64,000 nt of DNA from Arachis hypogaea (lineage: Eukaryota; Streptophyta; Magnoliopsida; Fabales; Fabaceae): positions 66,049,649-66,113,648 of the forward strand of contig NC_092039.1 in assembly GCF_003086295.3 (NCBI RefSeq), written 5' to 3'. Positions 47,251-57,529 of the stretch are shown piece after piece (the stretch's first letter is position 1; every line of letters starts with the position of its first letter). The notes beneath the pieces are model-generated. The model was not told the DNA's origin and ran no database searches. It worked only from the letters and a program-made list of their open reading frames with translations. Made by a program: the position numbers and the translations under genes.

Positions 47251-48870
47251 TGATAAGTTTGGATTTGCACCGTTTCGGAAATTAGATAAAATAGTTCCGT
47301 TGTGAGTATAGTCCAAACCGGCAATTCAATCCCAAATCATCAAAGTTTAATTCAAATACAAAATATATAAATAGAGATCGAGAGTAATTCAACCTCGGGT
47401 CATCTTTCCTTAGGATGCAATTGAAGTGTCACACACTTTCGGTTGTAAGGAAAATGGGTTTTGAAATCAAAGAACTAAAGATTAAAAGAACTAAGAAATA
47501 AAAGAACTAAGAGATTATTAAAATTGGAAATTAATGCAAGGGAAAAGGAAACAAGATCAAAACTAGTGAAAATGCTAAGATATGTAAAAAAGAGCCTTGA
47601 CTTGGGAATGAGAATCCAAGGAACCCTATCATCGCCATAACCACAACTATGGCAACTATGATGAGTCAATGTCACTTAGTTAACCCCTAACATCGAGGAG
47701 TAGGTCAAATAAGCATAATTGACCTTAATCCATAAGTCCTAGCTAACTTACCAAACTAGTTAGTAAAAAACTAGCATCAATGGAAACAAGAGTCAACTAA
47801 CTACCCAAGTATTGCCACTAAATGTCGGACATTATGACTCTAGTATCCTAGGAACTCAAATCCCAAGCCAAGGTGTGAAAATCTACTCAAAACTCATAAT
47901 TGGCATTTTCACAAACACCTTGTGGGCATAAAAACAAAACATGGAAATTGAAAAGAAAATTAAAAGTTATAACCAAAATATTCACCATATCAACAATTAA
48001 CATCCAAACAAGCATAAAGAAAGCATAAAACACTAAATTCATCAATCAAAACTCCAAGATACCAAAATTTCATATATAAACACAGTAACTTCAACCATAA
48101 AAAAATAAAAGCAAAAGTGATGTAATTAAAGAGAAGATTAAGAGTACTTACAATAAAGATGAGCAAAATCAAAGATCAAAGCTTGCTATAAAATACTACA
48201 ATGAAAATTTGTAAAACTCTAAGAGAGAATTTCTACACTACTCCTACTCCTACTACTAAATTAACTATGGAAGCTTCCTAACATTAAGGAAAACCTAATA
48301 ATAACTAATGCCTCCATATGTGTTGATACTCCCTTCATATAGCACTTCAATTCAGCCTTTAGCCTTCAAAATCTGGGCCAAAAGCCCTCAAAAATTGCGC
48401 AGCACGTGTTTCATTAATGAAACCACGTGCAAGGTCTTGTGCGTACACACAGATGTGTGCGTACGCACACTTTTCTGAATGTCGACCTGTGCGTACGCAC
48501 AGGTGCTTGTGCGCACGCACACATGCAAATTTCTTCTTGTGCGCGCTCACGGATGCTTGTGCGCATGCACACATGGTTGTGTGTGCTTTTTCTTGTTTTC
48601 TTCATGTTTTCTCCCTTGTACATGCTTTCTTTCACTTTTGACTAGCCTTACCTCAATGACCTGAAATCACTCACAAAACATATCACGGCATCGAATGACA
48701 TGAAAGTGGAATTAAAATAACTAATTAGGCACAAAAACGCATGTTTTCACTTTTAGGTTCAATTTAGGGATCAAACACAAAAGTATGCTATTTCGGTGCT
48801 TAAGTGTGAGTTTATGTGATAAAATCCATCCAAATTGAGTCAAAATATATCATCAAATATGGAATCATCA
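47251..48870 (-). repeat. 5' LTR of D
   Basis: 1620 bp. Minus sense starts TGATGATTCCATATTTGATG and ends AACTTATCA. ATTTCAGG (minus) at 48667-48660. TATA-like CTATATGAAGG near 48345-48335, just downstream of the palindrome array. Outer flank AAGAG. Confidence 0.85.
48425..48595. repeat. TGTGCGTACGCACA palindrome words in D 5' LTR
   Basis: About seven copies at 20-30 bp spacing, better conserved here (perfect TGTGCGTACGCACA near 48490) than in the 3' LTR. Open frames on all sides are by-products. Confidence 0.78.
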
Positions 48871-48875
48871 AAGAG

Positions 48876-49300
48876 TGACCTGGGGAAGTAAATTTTTACA
48901 GGTGTTCAACACCTAGTACCGTAAAACCAACTGGTTTGGGAGTACTAATTGAAAACTCAATCAAAAGGATCGTCTTGAGGAAAAACACTTTGAGTCATGG
49001 TCAATCAAATAGCAACAAAAGATAAGTGAAAAGAAAAGAGCAATCAAAAGAAAAAGAACAAGTCTTACTACTTTAAGGTGACAGTCAATAGAAAGGGCTC
49101 TAGAAGCAAGGACTTAAAAGGGTCCTCAAAGGTCTAAGAGTTCATTGTGGTATGAAAATAATAAGGTTCATGAATGAGTTGTTACTTAGCCTTTAAATTT
49201 AATTATGAACACACTCTTGTTAGGGTCAAGTCTCAATCCATTAAGAATAATTCACATTGATTTGCTTGGGGACAAGCAAAACTTAAGTTTGGTATTGTAA
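48876..49300 (+). other. 3' end of C's internal region with hairpin/polypurine motif
   Basis: Joins to 32408 after removing D. Hairpin TTGCTTG-GGGA-CAAGCAA at 49262-49279, motif TAAGTTTGGTAT at 49284-49295, then the 3' LTR. No gene. Confidence 0.75.
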
Positions 49301-49479
49301 TGACTTGCATCATTTACCTCTTTCTCTAATATAAAAGGACTAGAGAAATAATGAAATCTCATCCAATTAATGCAATTTCATGAATAAAATGGTGAATATT
49401 ATGATACGTTGCTTTGAAATGAGTTGTGTTGAATTTCAGGTGAAAAGAGCAACAAAAGAAGAAGGAAGCAACAAAGATA

Positions 49480-50710
49480 AACTGGGCGTGTGTGCTGGGC
49501 ATTCCACTTGGTGCAAACGCCAACGATTTGAATGGGCATGGCATGCCAGCCAGTAGACGTGGCACACCAGTTATCAAACCTAGAGAAGAAGTCCATAAAG
49601 CTTTTAATAGGCGTGGCATGCCAAGGCCAGGCGTGGCATGCCAGGGAGATGAAGCACAATGGACGTGGCACACCAAGGCTATATGTGGCACGCCAGCTAT
49701 AAACTCCAGAGAAGGGACAATGAGCTTTAGTATGGGCGTGACACGCCAAGACCAGGTGTGGCATGCCAACTATAAACTCTAGAGAGAATTCTTAAAGACC
49801 CATAAAGGGTGTGGCACGCCAGGCTGGGCATCGCATGCCAACTCCATCATCTACAAGGGGCGTGCCACTTGAGGTCAAAGGCGTGGCCCGACAATGCATT
49901 CGAGCAGAGGAGCATGAAGGAAGCACCAACAATGGCGTGCCACTTAAGACTTGAGGCGTGGCACACCAAATCAAGAATGAATGGGCATGCCACTTGATTT
50001 CTAGGCGTGGCATGCCAAGCTTGAAGAGACTCAACACCATAATGGGCGTGCCACTTGAGAACGAAGGCGTGGCACGCCAGTTCATTGGTCCAGAGAGGAA
50101 GAATGCAACCTCAACAAGGGCGTGCCATTTGAGATCGAAGGTATGGCATGCTAGCACAAGCCTCCAAGGAAGAAGATCAATGGGTGTGCCACTTTGGACT
50201 TTAGGCGTGGCACGCCAAGGCAACATGAAGAGGGGCGTGCCACTTGATGATTGAGGCGTGGCACGCCAAGATTACTCACACCGAGGGCGTGCCACTTGAG
50301 ACCTAGGCGTGGCACGCCAGTGTAGTTGACCAAAGAAGAGAATAAAGCCCTTATTAAGGGCGTGGCACACCATCTACTGGGCGTGGCACTCTAGTTTAAC
50401 ATTCTAGAGAAGAGGGAGGAAGAGTTCACTAAGGGCGTGGCACGCCAAACCTGAGCGTGCCTCGCTAGTTCAAATCTCCAGAGGAGGATGATCATGCTTT
50501 CTTGAGGGCGTGGCATGCCAGACCTGGGCGTGCCATGCCCGTTCAAGTATCTAGAGAGGAAGAAGAAAGGAATCACACTGGGCATGCCACTTGAGCTCGA
50601 AGACATGGCACGCCAGGCTAGCTGCAAGAAAAGGGCATGCCACTTGGAAGCCAGGCATGGCATGCTAAGCCAAGCTGAGTAGCTTAGCGTGGCGCGCCGC
50701 TCACACGCCA
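49480..50710 (+). repeat. GGCGTGGCACGCC / GGCGTGCCACTTGAG word array in C LTR
   Basis: Over 1.2 kb, two alternating words, GGGCGTGCCACTTGA and GGCGTGGCACGCCA, recur about 15 times each with 20-45 bp spacers. Early in the array the pairs are GGCGTGGCATGCCA/GGCGTGGCACGCC. The array ends with GGCGCGCC (about 50692), about 110 bp before the TATA box. Several overlapping frames stay open across it without being genes. Confidence 0.82.
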
Positions 50711-50804
50711 GGCACATAGTTCATTTTAATGAGTTTTTCCTTATACTTTCAATTGTAATTTTCTTTTCCTTTTTGTAACTTTTAATTTCTAGTGCTAGGA
50801 GTAG

Positions 50805-50812
50805 TATAAATA
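50805..50812 (+). promoter_or_regulatory. TATA box of C LTR
   Basis: TATAAATA in 'gtagtataaataccccc', downstream of the palindrome array and upstream of the presumed R region. Confidence 0.6.
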
Positions 50813-51760
50813 CCCCCTAAGAGTACTGAGAAGGGGGTTAGAAAGTTGGGATTGATAGTTTAGTTTTAGTTTTTACTTTTACACTTCACTTCATCTTTCC
50901 CATCTCTTGTACTTTTCTCTAAGCTTTGAGTAGCTAAACTCCCTCTCATTGGGAGAGGGAGCTCTGTTGTACTTGATGGATTAATGATAATGAATTTCTT
51001 CTTCTCTTCATCTTCTCTTTCATTTTCTAGAAGGAATTTCGTTCTTCATGCTTAGTGTTCAATCATCTTGGGAAAGAGGTTGAATGCAATATGGGTTTCA
51101 TGGGAACCTTGGAAAAGAAAATATGAAACCATGATTGAAATCCCTTCTCACACTTGAGTAGATCTAGGTTTTGGGATTGAATATGGTGACATGAAATCCA
51201 CCCACTATTTGGATCTATGAGAATGTGTGGTATAATCAGGGACCAAGCGTATCTCTCTTCATTAGCAATTAGACCAAGGAATTAACTGATTATCAAGATT
51301 TGAGAGATTAAATCACCAAGGGATTGGGGTTCAATCAATCATGATAGCCAAGAAGTCAATGAGCTGCATGATTGAAGATGAGATGATCTAAATTTAATCC
51401 AAAGAGAGCAACATCTCCTAATCCCAATGAATTTTCCCTATTCTTATCTTCCATATTCTTTATAGCTTTTCTTTAATTTCTGCTATTACCCAATCCCCAT
51501 TTACAATTCAGCCATTTATGTTCTAGCACTTTACATTCTTGTCATTTACTTTTCTTCACTTTATTTCTTTCCTTTACTTTTAAGTCATTTACATTTCTGC
51601 TATTTAGAATTCTGCACTCAACAATTTCTATTGATTAGCTTAACTAAATTCACCCATTAACTAAAGTTGTTCAATCAATCAATCTATGTGGGATTTGACC
51701 TCACTCAAAGTGAGTTATTACTTGGCGATAATTTGGTGCGCTTTCCAAAGAACATATTCA

Positions 51761-52771
51761 TTATATACACTAATATAGTCAGTGAAATCCTGTCATCAAT
51801 ATCCCTTGACTGTGTGCCGGGCACGATATCCCTGGGGGTTCCCATTTATATACGTGACCGAAAGGCAACATGGGAGTGTGTCGGGTTGGTAGTTAAACTA
51901 ACAATGTGATATCATAGTTTGTAGGACAAACATTCATCATATGTATTTACTTTGTGTTTACTTGCTTTGTTTACTTGCATAATATGCCTAATTGTTATAA
52001 CATGCTTAAGTGCTTCTTGATTTACTTGATATACATGATAATTACTTGTGCTTTACTTGTATGAATTACTTGTATTTTCTACTGGGATTGAGGAGGTTTG
52101 GTAGGCAGTGGTGATGGAATTGCATCATAGTTAGGCTGACGAAGGCTGTGGGACAGCGATGTAAATGTTAGATTAGAAATTCCCTAAGTAGATGACCTAT
52201 TTAAGGATTTATTTATCTGTTTTATAAGCTTGAATACTATGATTGATGTGAAGTTCTAGGATTACCATACTAAGAACCTCCGGTTCTCATACCAAATTCT
52301 GTTATTGTTTTTCAGATGCAGGTCGTAACCTACCTCGGTGAGTTGCATGATGGTGATAGAGCGGAGGATCTTTATTATCTTTTAGATTTCTTTTGGATAT
52401 TTTGTTTTAGTACTCTCACTTTTGTAGCTTTATTTGCCTTAGAGGCTAACTCTGTTATGTCTGTATATTATACTAGTCTGCCTAAACTCTGCGGGCTACG
52501 GCTAGTACTCTATGACTATTATGCTTCTATATCTACATATGCCTTGTTATCTTGTATCTATATCTTGTGCCTTCAGGCTTGCAGCTTCACGTGAATGTTT
52601 TGCGCTTTTGAAACTCTGTTTTTGAGCTTATTTCTTCATCGGGCTTCTAGAATTACTATCTTTTTCTATATATACATATATATTATCGTATAAGCTTTAA
52701 AACTATTGTGACCTTTAACTATCCTTTGCTTTATAGCATGAGGTAAGGCTTAGGATAACTAGGGTGTTACA
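51761..52771 (-). repeat. Tekay-like LTR fragment
   Basis: On the minus strand it starts TGTAACACCCTAGTTATCC at 52771, the typical start of Tekay/Del-type chromovirus LTRs, with CCTTACCTCATGCTATAAAG next. The other end was lost at or before the end of C. No coding sequence; a 92-codon ORF at 52316-52594 on the plus strand lies inside LTR sequence. Confidence 0.6.
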
Positions 52772-53833
52772 GAAAAAATCTGTCTAGCTAAATAAAGGAT
52801 CAAAAGGAATCTCCCACTGATGACTTGGGCCTACTCCTGATGACTAAAGCCCAGATTTGCTAATTGTGATGGATGGGGTGGCTCACATGTCAGATAATCT
52901 ACGGGGATGGAGCCTCTAGTACCTATTGCCACCTCTTCTAATATCATCTCCTCAATAGCTACATGCACCTCTACTTTTGCTAGGCTAACGGGAGCTCTAG
53001 CTTGGTGAGCCACACCGGCTGGACACCTAGGACGCGCTCTACCCTATCCCCCTCTTCGTGGTTGCACTTGATGGAATTCATCATCCTCTAGCTAATGCAA
53101 CTCTAGATCAAGTGGGTGGTCAACTGGTAGATCATCAAGAATGTTTCTAGCTATGACATCGAGTTGGTCACTCAATCCAACAAATACTATATGTGCTCAC
53201 TGGAAGTACCACCATAGATATCCTTGTGATGGGTGCATATCAAATGCGTGATGCATAAAAAATTGATGGTTTAGTCAGGCCTCCCACATCTCGTACTAGC
53301 CCCCCAAGTAATGAGGGTACCACTCACCCCTAAGTCTACTATCAAGTTCATGTATCTCAATAATGTCCAGTGGCCTCATGGAAATGTGCTGCAAACTGTC
53401 AAACTGCCTCATAACGCGATCAACCTGATGCTACTCCATGATCACAAAGTACAATAAAGGACATACCACATCATATGAGGGTTCATCCTATACTATCCAC
53501 AATGGAATCAAGTCCTGGATATGCAGGTCAGAATATGGAGTCTAGTCGGCCTGTGCAGATTGCCAAGACGATATTCACAATCAAGATAAGACGAAAATAA
53601 AGTGAATACACCACACAAAGATATTTAACTATAACTAAGACTGATTACATACGTGATAAATGTCAATATTGTTCAAAACCCGCCTCCAAGACCAAAGCCT
53701 AGCTCCACAATGTCATTGCACGACTCGTCACCCACCCACTTGCAATAAAATGATATATTAAAATTTATGCAACCAAAAACATTAACATATGTTAACTTCC
53801 ATGAAAATAAAACATGATTTCTTAGATAAATAT

Positions 53834-54397
53834 GGTTAAAGTATTATTTTAGTTCCTAACATTTGGACTGAATCCTAATTTGGTACGTAACATTTCAAAC
53901 GTACTATTTCAGTCTAAAAAACTTTCAAACGTCTTATTTCAATTCCAAAAAAAAAAAAATTTAAGTAGGTTCAATGTTGTCCCATCATTAAATTTGACAT
54001 AAACAATTTGCGTATTGAAGAGCCAATAGCATTTGATTTTAGTAAGTAAGTAAAATCGATCTACCAACGATCACTAATATGAAAGTTTTCTTTTTTTATT
54101 TTGGAGCGTTGATGATTGTTTCTTAGAATTTGGAGTTTTGTACAAAAAAATTTGAAGAGAAAAAGTGTTACAAGAAGGTTTTAGTTATATTTTTCTAACA
54201 CATGGAATAAGATATGACTCGACTAGTAATGTTAAAACGTCCACATCACTTATTCCATTAACTAGTAGTATCAAATTCAACGGTAGGACATATTGAGCCT
54301 TTTTGAAAATTTTTGGGAAAGAAATAGGACGTTTGAAATGTTAGGAAACAAATTAGGATTTGGCATAAACGTTGGGAACCAAAATAGTACTTTACCC
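53834..54397. mobile_element. Mutator-type MITE with long TIRs
   Basis: 564 bp. Terminal inverted repeats of about 115 bp begin GGTTAAAGTATTATTTTAGT on the left and, inverted, GGGTAAAGTACTATTTTGGT on the right. Flanks GATAAATAT (53825-53833) and AATAAATAT (54398-54406) make a 9-bp TSD with one mismatch. No ORF. Inserted in the PMD pseudogene. Confidence 0.85.
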
Positions 54398-54538
54398 AAT
54401 AAATATAGTACCTCTCCACCAAAGGAAATCATCGCTGATCAAATTTCTTAGGCCGACAATAAGGATGTGATGATATGCCGAGGATAGGAATAACCCCCCA
54501 CATCCACCCAAGTCTTGCTGCCTATAGTCAGTTGCGTG

Positions 54539-55078
54539 TGTTGGAATTTCCTCAAAATTTCTTAACCCAAAAATTATCCATATTAAATCATTAAGAAATA
54601 AAATATACTTGAATGCGAAAGCGTACTTGAATTCATAAACATGAATCATAATTGGAAGAGTTTGGATCTTGTGGTTCTTTCGATCTTCCTCAACCAAAGT
54701 ATTCTGTATCCCTAATAGCGCTAAATTGTGACTCTCCTGATGGGGAAATGGTGACAAAGGCGGTTTTGGTGTGTTGGAGATCGAAACCCTGAAGTCACTA
54801 TTTATATTTGAGCATGACACCCATTAAACCTTAAAACCCAAATAAAACTAATATCTAAAGTCCAAAAGATAATATATCTAAAATCTAAAAGATATTATTT
54901 AGTTTTATTCTCATTTAATTTTAAATAAAAAATAATTATAACTTATTCAATTTAATATTTATAATAATAAATAAAATCACTATTATACAAGTTTTTTAAT
55001 ATAAAATAGTTTAATTTGTGATTATAATTAATATATATTATTCATAAACAAATTAAAAAATTAAATAATTTTTTAACA
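54539..55078. mobile_element. Solo LTR (540 bp) with perfect TSD
   Basis: TGTTGGAATT...TTTTTAACA, short inverted ends TGTT/AACA, flanked by GCGTG at 54534-54538 and 55079-55083. No internal domain. The superfamily is not determinable from the sequence; size and ends would fit Ty1/copia. An ORF crossing its left part (54820-54392) is chance. Confidence 0.85.
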
Positions 55079-55200
55079 GCGTGGATCACATATTTGACCG
55101 TACAACCACCCAAGCACATCGGAATACCAGGACAGCTAGCCACAATGGTTCTGGTTCTCCAATAAAAATAACCACCTCATGCGGAGTTGGACGTGTCTGA

Positions 55201-55682
55201 AAAACTAAATAAGTGAATATTGAAAACCAAGAAACAAGAAATAAATTAAAAAAAAAAAAGAAAAAACAAACAGATTTGAGGAAACACTAGCCATAAAGTT
55301 GGATATGACTTAGTTGCTCATATAGGGCCAGTTATAATTGGTGAGTAAGGTGTGGCTGTTGGATGCAAGGCACATGGGAAGCTACTCATGGCTTCTCACC
55401 CCGTGGTCCCAGTTTGCTTTTCTCCTTACTTCAGTTACTTCACTTACATGGACCCATATATGCCTGTGGTTACACTTCCTACTTTTTATTTCTCGAATCT
55501 TGACGCACATTTATGTTTTACTTTCCCTACTTAATGTTTATATATTTATTAATGTTTGACCAGTAATTGTTTGCTCTTTCTCTTTTGTTACCTTCGGTAC
55601 ACACTAGTAATCATACATTTAGCGCCTTTTTCTGTAATGCTCTTTATAAGCAAATATATATACACACAGCAAAATTTAGACC
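55201..55682. other. No gene seen
   Basis: AT-rich sequence. A segment at about 55330-55480 is less AT-rich and open for 73 codons on the plus strand, but I recognise nothing in it. Confidence 0.4.
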
Positions 55683-55694
55683 TACTAGTTATTA

Positions 55695-56155
55695 GTGGTC
55701 TTCATAGCTGGTTCGAATTTAGTTAGATTCAGATTGAATTCTAGAAGATATTAAATCTATTTTGATCCGACTCGAAAATAATTAAAAATAAATTAAATTA
55801 GATTAATTTATTGTAAATTAGTTTATATAAATTTTTAAATTTTATATATTAAATTAATAAATTTGATTTTTAAAAATTAAATTTAATACTAAATTTAATA
55901 AATATTATATTATATTTATATTAAAAAAATAATATCATATGATACAAAAAATATTAATTAAAAATATAAAAATATAATATAATATTATTAATTTTACTCT
56001 AAAATATAAATGGTTTTGGACTGGGTTGAATAACTCGAAGTATAATTCGAACCTAATCCAAAAATAACACCGAGTAAAAATGACAAATTCGAACTGGGCA
56101 AAACATGTCTTGAATTTTGGCCGAATTTTAGACCGGACCAAATCTTAAACACCTT
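55695..56155. mobile_element. MITE-like insertion with 12-bp flanking direct repeat
   Basis: TACTAGTTATTA occurs at 55683-55694 and 56156-56167, bracketing 461 bp of very AT-rich DNA. The ends are weakly inverted (GGTCTTCATAGCTGGTTCG against GGTGTTTAAGATTTGGTCCG). No ORF. The duplicated length exceeds the usual 8-10 bp, so part may be coincidence. Confidence 0.5.
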
Positions 56156-56234
56156 TACTAGTTATTAATATTCATTTTAGTATCACACCGCATACTTTTT
56201 ATCAGAATAAATAATTAATTTTAATTATAAAAAA

Positions 56235-57012
56235 TGTAAATGTTCATAAAATTTGTCATAAAAAATTTAAACATTATATTTATAAAATACGTGTTTTATA
56301 TGACAAAAATACTTAATCATTAAATTTTTATAATTATATTAAAAAATTAATAAAATACTCAAATTATCTCTATTTCTTCTATCTTCAACTTTTTAAATTT
56401 TCAACTAAACATTTTTAACAACAGAACTACCTTCTTCTTTTTCAAATCTTGAATTCCTCATCTTAACCTCCGATAGTATCGTTTTAAACAGAACCATCTT
56501 CTTTTTTTTCAAATCTTAAATTTTTCTTCTTAACCTCTGATTGTATCGTTTTAAACAAAACCACCTTCTTCTTTTTCAAATCTTGAATTCCTCATCTTAA
56601 CCTCCGATAATATCATAAAACGATAGAACTACAATTACCTCTTCTTTTTGAAATCTAGAACACTATCACTTTAACAATCTTTAGCACTATAAAAATAGCC
56701 AACTCCCCACCACTATTATCAACATCACTGAAGAAAACCCCTTTTTGAATATGGTGGAGAAAGAGGAAGTAAATGAGGTGGTATTAGCAATAGTGAGGGA
56801 GATTAAATGAGCAAAATAATTTAACGAAGGAATGAGGATTTTGATTATTGTTTTTTTTTTATGTTGGTTAATAGGACGAAATAAGGATAGTTGGGTATTT
56901 TAATTAAATTTTTAATGAAATTCAACGAATATTTAATGATTAGAAATTTGTCAAATAAATTCCTTTTGTAGATATAATATTAATTTTATTTTTTTATAGT
57001 TAAATTTGTCAG
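56235..57012. mobile_element. TIR element with internal 68-bp tandem repeats
   Basis: The left segment (about 56235-56400) is the diverged inverse of the right one (about 56845-57012): both contain TTAT(A/T)TGACAAA, ATCATTAAAT and AAAATAC(C/T)CAA in inverted order. In between, 56405-56640 holds three units of about 68 bp ('cttaacctccgatagtatcg...ttcaaatctt'). Boundaries and TSD are unclear. No ORF. Confidence 0.5.
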
Positions 57013-57529
57013 CATCTAAAATTTTTTTTGGAAAATTATCATTATATAAATAAATTTAAAAAACCTATTTTCAAAATGAAATTTAAACAACATTAAATGT
57101 CTATTGTTTTTCATTTGCGACTAGAAAATATCGGATGGACCTCACCAGACTATGGTCAAAATTGGGTGAATCCTACCTTTTTAAAAATAAAGATATGTGA
57201 TGTGTTTATATTAGTTCTTTCAATGGTAAAACTTTTCTGATTAGAACATTATAATTAAAAAATATTCTAATTTAACTTTATTAATTTTAAAGCTGATAAA
57301 ATGTATTAATAATTAGTTATTATACGTTATTTGAACTTTTAAAAATGATAATTGATCATAAAATATTTTTTAATTTAAACTATACATAAATATTAAAACT
57401 AAAAAAGGATAAAATATCAATTAAATTTAAAATGTTATGATTTAATTTTTTCAATTTATTTTGTTCTAAATAAGAAATAAAAGTTTTAGTATTAAAATAA
57501 AATTAATCAAACATGAAGAAATGAGTAAC
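57013..57529. other. No gene seen
   Basis: Very AT-rich, with no ORF, repeat or terminus I can define. Confidence 0.4.

Larger units (their letters stand above)
32409..48870 (-). mobile_element. LTR retrotransposon D, host of E and F
   Basis: Minus-strand element with 5' LTR 48870-47251, a tRNA-Asp-type primer site, a gag-like ORF (47025 to 46149) and part of a 3' LTR (33690-32409). A perfect AAGAG duplication (32404-32408, 48871-48875) proves the two LTRs belong together although 13.5 kb of other elements now separates them. LTRs start TGATGATTCC and end TTATCA/CTCATCA. The region between its ORF and its 3' LTR start was lost when E and F were joined. Confidence 0.85.
6121..51760 (+). mobile_element. 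Outermost Athila-type LTR retrotransposon C (nested, 5' part missing)
   Basis: Reconstructed by removing insertions at their TSDs: protease 6121-7064, pol 9282-12109, spacer to 13077, then 30283-32408 with ORF3, then 48876-49300, then the 3' LTR. Joins are coherent: removing S restores the pol reading frame across ATTGA, and removing D joins two halves ending and beginning in AAGAG. The 5' LTR and gag would lie left of the window, beyond element A. It belongs to the same lineage as A, B, E and F by RT sequence, but its LTR is different (starts TGACTTGCAT, carries GGCGTGGCACGCC words). The right boundary (about 51760) is estimated. Confidence 0.8.
49301..51760 (+). repeat. 3' LTR of C
   Basis: About 2.46 kb from TGACTTGCAT, directly after the polypurine motif. 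ATTTCAGG at 49433-49440, a long palindrome array, TATA box TATAAATA at 50805-50812, and in U5 'gtgggatttgacctcac' and 'acttggcgataatttgg', shared with the end of S. The end near ATATTCA (51760) is my estimate; the TSD cannot be tested because the 5' LTR is outside. Confidence 0.75.
52830..55200 (-). pseudogene. Plant Mobile Domain (PMD / MAIN-like) pseudogene, twice interrupted
   Basis: Minus-strand pieces in order: about 55195-55084 and 54533-54407 (YRQQDLGGCGGLFLSSAYHH), 53742-53655 (ARLWSWRRVLNNIDIYH), 53552-53480 (TPYSDLHIQDLIPLWIV) and 53480-52830 (DEPSYDVVCPLLYFVIME, HQVDRVMRQFDSLQHI, RGEWYPHYLGG, FMHHAFDMHPSQGYLWWYFQ, VFVGLSDQLDV). The order and wording fit the plant mobile domain (PF10536-like) found in MAIN/MAIL proteins and in many transposons. 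Several expected Trp codons are TAG or TGA. A MITE and a solo LTR sit in its middle. It could derive from a host gene or from a PMD carried by a transposon; no TIRs of such a carrier are evident. Confidence 0.65.

Noticed and set aside
49480..50710. Repeat-spacer pattern resembling a CRISPR array
   Set aside because: Plant DNA, words vary in sequence and length, spacers are irregular, no cas genes, and it sits in the U3 of an LTR.
49359..50717. Several 100-145 codon ORFs in the C LTR
   Set aside because: All are translations of the GGCGTGGCACGCC array in different frames, repetitive and on both strands.
52316..52594. 92-codon ORF on the plus strand
   Set aside because: Falls within LTR sequence that reads as the start region of a Tekay-like LTR on the other strand.
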